30,000 bases of DNA from Chrysomallon squamiferum (taxonomy: Eukaryota > Mollusca > Gastropoda > Neomphalida > Peltospiridae), in contig CM022675.1 of the NCBI GenBank assembly GCA_012295275.1, positions 11,177,016-11,207,015 of the forward strand. The letters run 5' to 3'. The position numbers and the translations under genes are program-made. Under the pieces are notes generated by a model. It ran no database searches and had not been told where the DNA came from. It was given only the letters and a program-made list of their open reading frames with translations. Each line of letters starts with the position of its first letter. Positions within the stretch are counted from its first letter, which is position 1. Below are positions 19,305-29,580 of the stretch, in pieces.

Positions 19305-19420
19305 GAGGCCATTTAATTGCTATGACGTCAACAATTGGAATGACGTAATGGCATTATTGCGTGGTTAGTCGGGTTTGTTTTAAGCAAGGACAAAGTAATA
19401 ACCCAGGTAACGGTGGATTT
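19305..19420. promoter_or_regulatory. Paired CRE-like sites
   Basis: TGACGTCA (19323-19330) and TGACGTAA (19341-19348) are 18 bases apart start to start, followed by ATTATTGCG, a C/EBP-like half site. Candidate bZIP-bound regulatory segment by motif only. Confidence 0.3.
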
Positions 19421-19469
19421 TTTTATTATTATTATTATTCATTTTAGAATTAAATACAAAACCAAACAC

Positions 19470-19575
19470 ACCTGCAGACATTTATACACCTGAAATACAC
19501 ACGCTACAGTTCATGCACACACAGTACGCACACACAGATACAAATATACACATACACATACAAAAAAAACAACAA
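19470..19575. repeat. AC-rich imperfect tract
   Basis: Scattered CACACA, ATACACA and TACACATACACATAC units, then CAAAAAA runs. Confidence 0.75.
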
Positions 19576-19679
19576 AAAAACAACACATTCGATATATTTA
19601 CCGTATACTGTTAAATACAATTACCTAACTTACTAATCGTTTTAACTTTCTCTTAATTAATTTTTTTTTTATTCTTGTT
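19576..19679. other. AT-rich unique spacer
   Basis: Nothing recognisable. Confidence 0.35.
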
Positions 19680-20125
19680 ACAGCCGAGCCTGGCAATTTG
19701 ACACATTACCGAAATTGTTCTCAGCTGCATCTAAGGTTTCCACTCACAAAACCGGAGCCAATTTACCGAACAAAAATTGTGTACCAAAACATTTAGCTGC
19801 GTTGTCAGTGTCGCTAAAGTCAATGAGAAAACGGTCCCCGTAAATACCACGGAAAGCCACAAATTACCGTACAGGACCGTCAATCGCAATCATTGTGTGT
19901 GTCTGTTTGATTACCTTGTCACTGTTATTTAGCCAATTCATCTCGGCAAATTGAGGGCCTGACCTTAAACGCGAGACTGGTGAATTAGCGGACATAAATT
20001 CAGCCAGAGGCGACCCGTGAACCAGAGATTTAAGAGTCCGGTGTCCGACAGTGTGACTCAAGCTCTGACCGGTACCCTGAACTTTTCAGAGTGTCCGAAA
20101 TGGTAATGGTCAGCGAGGGATATTG
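19680..20125. other. Unique balanced-composition island
   Basis: About 450 bases without microsatellites and with many CpGs. TTTCTTGTTACAGCCGAGCC-like sequence at its left edge (a T-rich run ending in ACAG at about 19683) could be a 3-prime splice site. The open frames downstream on the plus strand are short, and the minus-strand frame at 19864-20061 is unrecognised. Conserved non-coding element or a non-coding or partial exon are possible. Confidence 0.3.
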
Positions 20126-20154
20126 TGATCAGTGGACTGTGATTTAATTATTTA

Positions 20155-20155
<1 letters not shown>

Positions 20156-20188
<33 letters not shown>

Positions 20189-20272
20189 GGTAGTGGTAGT
20201 TGTAGTAGTAATGATAATGACGATGATCATGATGATAATAACAATAACGATAACCATAATGATAATGAAGAC

Positions 20273-20328
<56 letters not shown>

Positions 20329-20364
20329 CATAATCGTCGTCATCATTATTATTATCATTATTAC

Positions 20365-20417
<53 letters not shown>

Positions 20418-20420
20418 TTA
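20156..20420. repeat. Trinucleotide mosaic GGT/AGT-GAT-AAT facing ATT
   Basis: GGT/AGT triplets to about 20208, GAT/AAC triplets to about 20272, AAT to about 20320, then ATT, ATCGTCGTCATC, and clean ATT to about 20416. The AAT and ATT arms are separated by about 35 bases that themselves read ATTATC/GTCGTC. The same phase yields Ser, Asn, Asp and Ile runs on both strands, which are artefacts. Confidence 0.95.
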
Positions 20421-20640
20421 TTACTATTATCACTAGTATGATCAGTAGTAATAGTGTGTGTCTGTGTGTGTTGTTTGTATGTGATCTGCATCATTATGAG
20501 GTGTGTTTTTGTTTGTTTGTTTATTTTATTTTATTTTATTGGTGGGGAACGGTTCTTCAAACTTCTTGTCCTTTTAATTTTTCTTCTTCTTTTACTCAAG
20601 AGTTAAAGGTTACAAAGTCTGAATTTTGGCACGATCAATT
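20421..20640. other. Unique spacer with GT, TTTG and TTTTA runs
   Basis: Short GT run near 20455-20480, TTTG near 20507-20522 and TTTTA near 20522-20540; the rest is unique. Confidence 0.45.
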
Positions 20641-20659
20641 AAAAATATGTACCTGGAAA

Positions 20660-20808
20660 AGTGTATGTAAAAGAGAATGTATTACTAGTATATGAAGAAT
20701 ATATGTACAATGAAAAAAAAAAAAAAAAAAAAAAAATAGTATATATTAAAGGAGAATTTATTGCTAGTATATGAAGAATATATATAAGATAATAATGAAA
20801 AAAAAACA
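20660..20808. repeat. Imperfect tandem duplication of about 80 bp with poly-A
   Basis: AAGAGAATGTATTACTAGTA at about 20670 and AAGGAGAATTTATTGCTAGT at about 20749, each followed by ATATGAAGAATATAT and then ATGAAAAAAAA. The first copy ends in a 26-base A run (20712-20737) and the second in a 9-base A run. Confidence 0.85.
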
Positions 20809-20984
20809 AAGATAGATAGATAAATAGATAAACAAATAATAAAAACACCTAATATTTAGTTATCTAAAATACACTTATACAAAATTAATCTATATCGTCA
20901 GGCAATTAACACAAAACAAAACAAACAAACAAACAAACAAAAAAGTTTATATTTCATCATCATCATCATCATTACTCGGGTATG
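20809..20984. repeat. AT-rich spacer with GATA, CAAA and ATC runs
   Basis: GATAGATAGATA near 20811-20824, CAAA units near 20912-20942 and ATC units near 20956-20972. Confidence 0.75.
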
Positions 20985-21242
20985 GTTTTCCCATCTAGTT
21001 CGTATTCACAGAATGTTCCTGCTTATGAAATTAAACGAGTTGTTTAGTTCGTACGAATTCTAGGAACTTCAGAAGTAAGGAAGCGAAAAGAGCAGTAAAT
21101 TGTGTTTGTCGTTTGACTGTGTTTCTCTGTCGATTGCCACTTGAACGACAGCAAATTGCCATGACATTCCAGCACTTGCAACAATGAACGTGTGGTCTGG
21201 TACTGATGGGTAAGAAACACTGCCTCGTTTGAGACGAGAGAT
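20985..21242. other. Unique segment of balanced composition
   Basis: No repeats. Contains TTCGTACGAATTC near 21048-21060 and paired words GTTCGTATTC / GTTCGTACGAATTC. No coding frame. Confidence 0.35.
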
Positions 21243-21540
21243 ATATTTAAATAAATAAGTACTTAAGTAAGTAAGTAAGTAAGTAAGTAAGTATGTAAGT
21301 GTGTGTGTATGTGTGTATGTAATAAACTAGAGAAATGAATTAGTAAGTAATTAAAGGGAAATAAATGAATGAATAAATGAATAAATAAAATAAATGAGTA
21401 AATAAATAAATAAAATAAATGAACAAATAAATGAGTAAATAAGTAAGTAAATAAATAAGTAAATAAGTAAGTAAATAAATAAGTAAGTACGTAAATAAAA
21501 ATAAATAAATACAAGTACAGAAATAGAAAATAGAAATAAC
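21243..21540. repeat. Compound (AAGT)n/(AAAT)n/(GT)n tetranucleotide field
   Basis: AAGT units at about 21258-21292, GT near 21298-21320, then mixed AAAT, AATG and AAGT units to about 21515. Long Leu-Phe-Ile-Tyr frames on the minus strand are repeat artefacts. Confidence 0.9.
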
Positions 21541-21623
21541 CATTTTGTTGTTGGTATAATAAGAAAGAAGTTAATAAGAGAGAAAGCAGGTGAAAAAAAA
21601 TAGTTGCAGACATATGCTAAAAT

Positions 21624-21625
<2 letters not shown>

Positions 21626-21708
<83 letters not shown>
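21626..21708. repeat. (GA)n microsatellite
   Basis: About 83 uninterrupted bases of GA. Confidence 0.95.
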
Positions 21709-21713
<5 letters not shown>

Positions 21714-21779
21714 CCTGGTATATAAATTGTTTAAAACTAAACATATGTCAGAACTTGAATATAATATTGTATAAAAGCA

Positions 21780-22848
21780 TCGCACCAAAAAATGTGGATG
21801 ATTCTTAATTACTTTTTTTTGTCATTGTTATCAATGCAGTCTGACTTACAGTCTCGTTTTAGAAACGTTAATTATTTGTCATTATCACTTAAGTGGGTTC
21901 CTGTGTTACGGAACTAATTCAAGAGGAATCAGAAAGAAAGCTTTATCTTCATTATCAATTAGCGTGTGTATTTGTCTTCTTCAAGATCGGTTTGGATTAC
22001 TTACATTCGAGCTATAAATACACAGTTTCAAGCACTAAGCAACCAAGGCAATCCTTAAGGACAGGGCCAATTAAATAGCTTTCGCTGTTTCATAATTTGA
22101 GACACGTTTGATTAGTTACAACAGAATATAGTAAATTTGCGTAGAAAAACAGAAACGAGTTCGCTCGTATTTAAAGAGTTTTAAATTGAATCCTTTTTCA
22201 TTAAATTGTCTATTTAGCTATCGCTGCAGTTTCGTCATTAAGGAAAGTACTTATCGAAATTACGACCTCACAGAAGTTTCTCGTAAATGTTTACGATATT
22301 TCGGAACTGCACATGGCTACGCTTCCTCTGAAGGGAACTTCAGCTTTTCTTTTCTGCCCAGTCTCAGTAACGAAATATTTTATACAATTTTCAGTACAGA
22401 AAATCAACATGACAGAAAGAAATATTGCATTTCTTAAGTGACCTGTCAGGTGCTGTGGTTCGCGATGACCACTGGTCAAGCAATGTGTGGCCATCTGGAC
22501 AGTCCATCGCGAACTGACCATCGCTGTCTTTGCAAAGCGGGAAGTAACAGAGACCAGGAGCGGGCAAAATGAGGATATGATGGGCTTTAGATTATTTGAT
22601 TACGTAGAGAAGTGAATTAGTTTTGCATTAAGTGGGTTCTCTTTGGCTGTTTGCGCTGGGAAGTCTCTGAATTATTGTCATCCGCTTTAAGCAGGAAAAG
22701 AAACGAAGAAAACTGACCAGCATCTTTTGGTTCTTTATTAAAATCGTGTGAATTAAAAATGATATTTTGCAAATTTTGAAACGCATTTCATTAGGTTTTA
22801 CAATTCGTTTCGTTTCCTTCAGCTTTGCGTTGTTTTTGCCTTGCTTTA
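21780..22848. other. Longest microsatellite-free segment, about 1.07 kb
   Basis: Balanced, non-repetitive sequence. It contains a palindromic CACTTAAGTG (NK-type homeobox-like) at about 21887-21896, several TAAT/ATTA words, a plus-strand frame of 83 codons (22186-22437) and a minus-strand frame of 76 codons (22291-22521), neither resembling a known family. A hairpin-capable block lies at 22458-22514. The freedom from repeats amid a repeat-dense window suggests purifying selection, as a conserved non-coding element or an unrecognised exon. Confidence 0.4.
22458..22514. repeat. Inverted repeat with nested palindrome
   Basis: GTTCGCGATG (22458-22467) is the exact reverse complement of CATCGCGAAC (22505-22514), a 10-bp stem with a 37-base loop. 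The loop begins within TGACCACTGGTCA (22466-22478), itself a perfect inverted repeat around C. It could be a structured RNA element or a binding site. Confidence 0.7.
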
Positions 22849-23000
22849 TTTATTCATTCATTCATTCATTGATTCAATTATTTATTTTCAGACTGACATT
22901 TCATTGAAGTTTTGTTGTTTTCTTTTGCATATCTTTGTTTGTTTTTATTTTATTTTCTTGTTGTTGTTTTTTGTTTGTTTGTTTTTTGTTGTTGTTGGTT
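22849..23000. repeat. (ATTC)n and (GTTT/GTT)n tracts
   Basis: ATTC units near 22849-22875 and TTG/TTTG runs near 22915-22998. Confidence 0.8.
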
Positions 23001-23106
23001 CAGAAAAATGAAGGTAAAATATTAACTTTTATTTACTTTCTATTTTATACAATCTTTAAGTTCATGACTGGAAGGTTCAGAAAGAAAGCTTAGATGAATT
23101 CAGATG

Positions 23107-23151
23107 TGGTGTGTGTGTGTGTGTGCGTGTGTGTGTGTGTGTGTGTGCGTT
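23107..23151. repeat. (GT)n microsatellite
   Basis: GT dinucleotide with two GC interruptions. Confidence 0.95.
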
Positions 23152-23429
23152 CTAAAAATGATATATAAAAAAAAAGCAACAAAATGAAGAAAAAGAACAA
23201 GAACAAGAATACCAAAAAGAAGATAAAAATCAACGTGTTTAACTTCTCGCAAGAATGAATGAATCTTCATTTATCTAAAGATACGTTTGCACATTTCACA
23301 CATAATCGTTTTTAGCTGAGAGATGTGTATATTGTTCAACACTTCATTAATATATTTCAGCTTTAACAGAACCTAACATTAACTTTTCGATCATTATGAT
23401 AATAAATGATGATGATTAGAGTGACGAGG
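23152..23429. other. AT-rich spacer
   Basis: GAACAAGAACAAGAA run near 23194-23210; otherwise unique. No gene recognised. Confidence 0.4.
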
Positions 23430-23590
23430 GACAGCAGCAACGACAGCAGCAACAGCAGCTGCAACAACAACAGCGACAACAGCAGCAGCAACAACAGCAA
23501 CAGCAATAACAACAACAACAACAACAACAATAATAATAATAATAGTAAAAAAAAAAAAAATTTAGAGAAGAAGAAGAAGAAGAAAAAAAT
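23430..23590. repeat. (CAG/CAA)n-(AAT)n-(GAA)n mosaic
   Basis: CAG and CAA triplets with CGA and CTG variants to about 23505, AAC to about 23530, AAT to about 23545, an A run, then GAA. One plus frame reads as polyglutamine of about 27 codons between in-frame TAG and TAA, so it is not a standing open gene. Confidence 0.9.
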
Positions 23591-23725
23591 TCTTACACTT
23601 GAAAATTCTTCCATATGGGATATCGTCACAGTAGAATTAATATTTATCATCCATTGACATACACCCTAACAGACAGTCAGACACACGCAAACACAGACAA
23701 ATAAAAAGTTTTAAAAATTTTCAAC

Positions 23726-23750
23726 AAAAAAAAAAAAAAAAAAAAAAAAA
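23726..23750. repeat. Poly-A run
   Basis: 25 consecutive A. Confidence 0.95.
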
Positions 23751-23759
23751 TTAAAATTT

Positions 23760-24245
23760 AACATGAAAGTTCACATGCGTGAAATTGACAACTTGCTCGC
23801 TAAGCTACGAATGTCTGCAGCCTATAAATCGCATAATTCGCTCTATTTCGCATGTCGGAATAATAGAATATGTCAAAACGGTCGTAAATTGTCCACGCGC
23901 GGATGTTGAAATATTAGCAACTGAAAAACGGCATGACTGTTTTCCCTTTGATCTCGCCGCCGATGGGAGAAATGCGGCGCGCGAGAAATGTATGTTTGCC
24001 TCAACGCCGCATCGCCAGAGTTTGTCTGTTGTGACGTCACAAAAAACAGGGGGGGAAAAATCGGAAACCGTGAAAGCGATTTCATTAGCATTTCTCCGAG
24101 ACGTCCGCGCAGAGCGTTTTGTAAGGAAAAGAAAAATAAAGTTGTTAGGAAAATCTTGTGTAGTCTTATAATGAGAGCGAAACGAAAAAAAGAATATGTT
24201 TACACACATTTTGAATGTGTATTGAAAAGATATAGAAAAACCGGC
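23760..24245. other. CpG-rich unique island open on both strands
   Basis: Rich in CpG (GCCGCCGATGGG, GCGGCGCGCGAG, GTCCGCGCAGAGCG). The plus strand is open for 130 codons (23779-24171) and the minus strand for a longer frame (23805-24356) whose first 35 or so residues are a GT/GACA repeat translation. Neither shows a domain I recognise. TCF-like CCTTTGATCT is at 23945-23954 and the full CRE GTGACGTCAC at 24031-24040. The composition is a sufficient explanation for the low stop density. Candidate promoter or CpG island. Confidence 0.35.
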
Positions 24246-24258
24246 GTCCGCACATATA

Positions 24259-24362
24259 CAAACAGACAGACAGACAGACAGATAGACAGACAGACACACA
24301 TACACACACACAGATGTAAGTCCACATATAAACACCCAGTATACACACACACACACACACTT
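24259..24362. repeat. (GACA)n and (CA)n tracts
   Basis: CAGACAGACAGACAGATAGA near 24262, then CA/CACACA to 24360. Confidence 0.9.
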
Positions 24363-24391
24363 GAAACTGTGTATTTAATTAGTTAAGTTAG

Positions 24392-24418
24392 TTTTATTTA
24401 TTTATTTATTAGTCATAT

Positions 24419-24449
<31 letters not shown>

Positions 24450-24470
24450 TATATTTATTTATTTATTGTT
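24392..24470. repeat. (TTTA)n microsatellite
   Basis: TTTA units with a TTAGTCATA interruption near 24408 and one ATA variant. Confidence 0.95.
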
Positions 24471-24599
24471 CATTTTAATAAATTATATGCGGTTTTTTTT
24501 TCTGTTTTATCATCTTAATTAGTTATTTAATTATTAGGCACTCTACTTGTGTGTGACACATAATTATTTGTTTGTTCTTTTTATTATTCAAGTGTAATT
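24471..24599. other. AT-rich spacer
   Basis: Nothing recognisable. Confidence 0.4.
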
Positions 24600-24812
24600 T
24601 TAATAGGCTCAAGCTTTACACTCGACACCTGGCTTATCTGCCGAAAAAAAAAACTTATTACTTAGGATGCCTGGTACGATCTGGCTAATAGGGTTATCTC
24701 CACCTTGATAACATAGGCGGCTCTCTACTTTCATCCGGGCAATAATTGCCAAAAGAACGACAACTCTAATTGACTACCAATCACTGCATCCATAAATTAT
24801 TTCCGGTACTTC
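24600..24812. promoter_or_regulatory. Unique segment with three GATA-type words
   Basis: CTTATCT (24633-24639), TTATCT (24694-24699) and TTGATAA (24705-24711) fall within 80 bases of balanced, repeat-free sequence flanked by microsatellites. There is also GGCAATAATTGCC near 24739-24751, a perfect 13-base palindrome. Candidate enhancer or conserved element by motif clustering only. Confidence 0.3.
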
Positions 24813-24823
24813 TTTTCTTTTCT

Positions 24824-24847
24824 GTTTTTTTTTTTTTTTTTTTTTTC
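24824..24847. repeat. Poly-T run
   Basis: About 23 T, followed by CCCTCCCCG. Confidence 0.95.
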
Positions 24848-25198
24848 CCTCCCCGTTGGCATTAGAAACGTGATCTTCTCATATCTAAGTAGTGAGTAAG
24901 AAAATAAAGGAAGAACAATTTTAACAATGTAGGATAATTTACGCTGCAGTGTGTAGGGTAGGATAACACACAGGTGCTATCGTCAAATAACTGTATGTTT
25001 ACACAAGTGTTCATTTCACCGTGGTATATATATATATATATATGTATATAACACACGTAATTTATTTTGTCGGATTAATTTCTGTAGATTCTTTCTTTTG
25101 TTGTAGTTAAAATTGTAAGTGTCGATTCTTATATTTGCTTGTCCTTTGATTTTCCTGTTCATTATAATTTTGTTTTTCTTTCAGCATTGTTATAACAG
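24848..25198. other. Unique spacer with (AT)n at 25025-25044
   Basis: No recognised gene; short AT dinucleotide. Confidence 0.4.
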
Positions 25199-25261
25199 TG
25201 ATGGTGATGATGACGACGGTGATGATGATAATGATGATAATTCTGATGATGGTGATGATCA
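25199..25261. repeat. Degenerate (GAT)n
   Basis: GATGGTGATGATGACGACGG and following GAT, GGT and AAT triplets. Confidence 0.9.
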
Positions 25262-25340
25262 TTGTTACTGTTAAAATTTGCATTTACAAAGCCATTTAGC
25301 CCTTCCCTCCAGTTTTCCTTATTTCATCTTTTTCAGAAAC

Positions 25341-26401
<1,061 letters not shown>

Positions 26402-26478
26402 GCAAAAAAAAAAAAAAAAAAAAACTTCTCTGATATACGGTTTCAAGCCATAAAAAAAAAAAAAAAAAAAAAAAAAAA
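26402..26478. repeat. Duplicated CCATA-poly-A
   Basis: ACCATAAAGC followed by A21 (26404-26424), then a GCCATA word followed by A27 (about 26452-26478). Two poly-A runs about 50 bases apart after similar words suggest a small tandem duplication. Confidence 0.75.
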
Positions 26479-26755
26479 TATTAGACAAAATATGCCATTT
26501 TTATTATCAAGCGTGGATTTTCAAAAAGCTGTCAGCTGCTGGTGTTGTACTGGAAGACACGAAAACGCTTCCATCTGGAATTGTAAGATGCACGAAGCTC
26601 TGATCAGATAAGATGGCGATCTGCTCACGCGTGTTTGTGTTGGGGCATTAAAGTCTCATACCAGTGTTTCTTGCACCTCGTACATCAAAAGACGTAGTGT
26701 TCCGCGTATGTCTTTGCTTAATTTGATCATAGATTCGTTTGTTCTGTCGAAGGCT
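26479..26755. other. Unique segment of balanced composition
   Basis: Contains GTCAGCTGCTGG (E-box CAGCTG) near 26531 and GATAAGATGGCG (26607-26618), which overlaps a GATA word with a YY1-like word. No coding frame recognised. Confidence 0.35.
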
Positions 26756-26945
26756 TTTTTTTTTTTTTTCTTTCTTTCTTTTTTCTTTTCTGGATTATAA
26801 TATGAAGTGTACAGTAATTTTTTATGAGAAGCACACACACACACACACACACACACATAAAGACTCACACACGCAGACACACACGTACACAGAACTACTA
26901 TGCATGCATACATACGAACATAAATACATACGTACATACCTAACA
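26756..26945. repeat. T-rich tract, (CA)n and CATA-type repeats
   Basis: T/C tract to about 26790, CA dinucleotide at 26832-26857, degenerate ACACGCAGACAC, then CATACATACG and CATACGTACATACC units near 26906-26940. Confidence 0.85.
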
Positions 26946-27287
26946 GCAGAATTTTATTAGCTCGTTTAGATCTGGCTATATGTTATTAATCCAGCAATAA
27001 AATCCACACTGAATGACAGAACTAAAGATATTCGAGAATATGATTATTTTGGTGTCAGAAAAATAAGACATAAAGTTATACAGAGAAAACGTATACTCTG
27101 AAAAAAAACACACAGACATAGACAGTATCGAATAATTATATCAAAAGATGAGATAAAAAAAGAACTAAAAAAAAAAAAAATGAAACAGAGGCGTAGACAA
27201 TATTAAAGATTTATTTTAATTTTAACAAAATGAGACAAACTTGATCGGAAGAATAATGTTTCTTTTTATTTGTCTTCTTTCATTTTT
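26946..27287. other. AT-rich unique spacer
   Basis: Short A runs near 27102 and 27168; no gene recognised. Confidence 0.45.
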
Positions 27288-27302
27288 TCTTTTCTTCTTC
27301 TT

Positions 27303-27370
<68 letters not shown>

Positions 27371-27375
27371 CATCA
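27288..27375. repeat. (TTC)n followed by (TTA)n
   Basis: TTC units to 27331 switch to TTA units, with an ATCATC end. Single-base change between units. Confidence 0.95.
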
Positions 27376-27840
27376 CTGCTGCGTAATTCCTGGGCTAGAA
27401 CATCAGAGGCAGTACTAAAACTCTATTACCGTATTTAACGATGTAAACGCAGACAACAAATATACGACAAATCTCTTCAAAATCGCCATAATTATCGTGA
27501 CCGTTAACCACTCTTCTTTCGGCGATAAAGCGTTTTCCTTGTCGCAGAGGAGAAGCTCGTATTATTCTAGACATTTTGAAACTCCAGGTCTTCGGGAGAA
27601 GAGGTTCAGAAACCCGAAAAAATGTTGTATCAGGCGAGCTCGGCACATTTCCAGTCTCTCTTTATGATCTGTAAAGTGAAATAAGTATGTGACATTAATA
27701 CTTCGGCCGTCTACGTCTGCTAAGACTGGGGTTAGAGAAAGGTTGACGATAAAACGGCTGGCGCCAAGATTCAAAAACAAGTTATTAATCCCTTTTTTTT
27801 TCAGTGTGTGCCGTTGGGTTGTCAGGAAGAAATGGTTATA
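27376..27840. other. Unique segment with minus-strand open frames
   Basis: About 460 bases, repeat-poor, CpG-containing. On the minus strand a 72-codon frame (27562-27780) and an overlapping frame (27395-27646) cover most of it. TTATTTCACTTTACAG on the minus strand (about 27669-27684) is a plausible 3-prime splice site lying inside the first frame. No protein family is recognised. Could be an exon or a conserved element. Confidence 0.3.
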
Positions 27841-28060
27841 TGGCTGACCTATATAAAATAAATATTCATGGTAAAGTTAACAGAAGATGTAAAATACAGC
27901 AAAATACAGCAAAATAGATGTATCAGTAAATCAATAAATAAATGAAACGTAGAGAGAAAAACAAAAATAAGAACGATGAACTGCATTTAATGTTATTTAT
28001 TCATTTTTTATTTATTTATGTATTTTCATTTTTCGCCTTCTTTCTCTCTTTAATTATTTT
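27841..28060. other. AT-rich spacer
   Basis: ACAGCAAAAT is repeated near 27896-27915; short AAAT and TTTA runs. Nothing else. Confidence 0.4.
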
Positions 28061-28129
28061 AATTATTATTATTATTATTATTATTATTATTGCGACATTG
28101 CCAAATGTGACATAATAATGATGATGATG

Positions 28130-28208
<79 letters not shown>
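28061..28208. repeat. (ATT)n facing (AAT)n
   Basis: ATT units at 28061-28091, a 20-base unique centre (GCGACATTGCCAAATGTGAC), then ATAATAATGATGATGATGAT and AAT units to 28208. The centre itself pairs partly (ACATTG/CAAATGT). Confidence 0.95.
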
Positions 28209-28210
<2 letters not shown>

Positions 28211-28728
28211 GAAATAATAACAGTATTAATACTAAAAAAAAGAACAATAATATCACTGTTGTATATCTTTTTTAATATCAAAAAATATACAAGGACGATT
28301 TTTTCTAAATAATTACCTCAGTGTAACTATCCTCCCTTTAACCCCATTATCCATAGAGCTTTCCTCTGCCCAGACATATAATTACATTTAAAACTAAATC
28401 ATTTATTACCGAAACGAGACCACGCGACTACAAAATGGTATTCTTTTTAATCTCTTCCCAGAACTCAAAAATCTCTACCAACCGAACACCACCACGCCCA
28501 AAAAAGAGAATGTCCCACTAATACCATAATGCAGTTATTAAAGTTCGCGATTCATACCACGTACGACAAAGAAAACAATACAGGCGATTAGCCTGAAGAT
28601 CGTATGTCTTTCTATTGTCTTCACAGGAGCCGTATTATTTTAAACTAACCAAGCTTCAGGAGCCAAATTTCGTCATAAATCAGTCCGTTTTTGAAATGGA
28701 CATTTGTCGTATTTAATTATACCCCTTA
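28209..28728. other. Unique segment, pyrimidine-rich in part
   Basis: About 500 bases with no microsatellite. CTTCACAGGAGCC near 28619 and CTTCAGGAGCC near 28654 repeat locally. No coding frame over 60 codons. Possible untranslated or regulatory DNA. Confidence 0.35.
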
Positions 28729-28935
28729 TTTTTTTTTTTTTTTTTTTTTTTTACTATCATATATCCTTCAATTACAAATAGCATCGCGCTGTTGGAAACA
28801 TATTATTTTTTAATTTTTTTTTTTTTTAAAACTATAACAGCCACAAATGACAAAAGCTCATAAAAATTTCACGGGTTTAACACAATGGCTTTTCTTTTTC
28901 TTTTTTTTTCTTTTTTTTTTCTTTTTTCTTTAATA
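28729..28935. repeat. Poly-T runs
   Basis: T runs at about 28730-28752, 28817-28827 and 28889-28929 (with C interruptions), separated by unique sequence. Confidence 0.85.
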
Positions 28936-29399
28936 ACACGTTAGTTTTATAATGTTGTTTTAACACATGCCACCCATCGTACGTTATTAAGACGTGTTTC
29001 AAAATTAATACGGGGGTCCTCCCCCAAGGCTTCAATGGTTTCTCAATAAGCTACGAAACGTTTTTTTGTTCAAAGTCGCATCCATTAGTCTCAGTTTCAG
29101 ACTCTGTTTAATGGACATCAGCTGTTTTAGTGGTTTTCCGTTTTTTTTGTGGGGTTTTTTTTGTGTCTTAATTCACGAAATCATAATTTGTGAAAACGAT
29201 ATCTGTCTGACCACAGGTGATTCTTACAGAGATGGGTATTAGTTGTTATTTTATGTACGTGTGTTTCTATACGACGTTCAGTGTATTTTATACGTGTTTT
29301 GCAATAATTATATAGATTATTCGTAAAAAAAATTTGTTAGATCTTAAGTATTTGCGTTAATAAATATTTGGAATATAAATATTAAAAAAATTATATTCT
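28936..29399. other. Unique AT-rich segment with a GC hairpin
   Basis: GGGGG (29012-29016) and CCCCC (29021-29025) enclose TCCT, a compact hairpin. The rest is unique with short T runs near 29139-29162. No gene recognised. Confidence 0.45.

Positions 29400-29580
<181 letters not shown>

Noticed and set aside
23430-23590. Polyglutamine coding exon
   Set aside because: The CAG/CAA frame is bounded by an in-frame TAG just upstream and TAA just downstream, and merges into AAT and GAA arrays.
23805-24356. 183-codon minus-strand frame as a gene
   Set aside because: Its N-terminal part is GT/GACA repeat translation, the rest has no recognised domain, and the opposite strand is open over the same bases, as GC-rich DNA would allow.
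27395-27780. Two overlapping minus-strand frames as one spliced or frameshifted gene
   Set aside because: A splice acceptor-like word is present, but no domain, start context or partner exon can be identified, so it is kept only as an unassigned segment.
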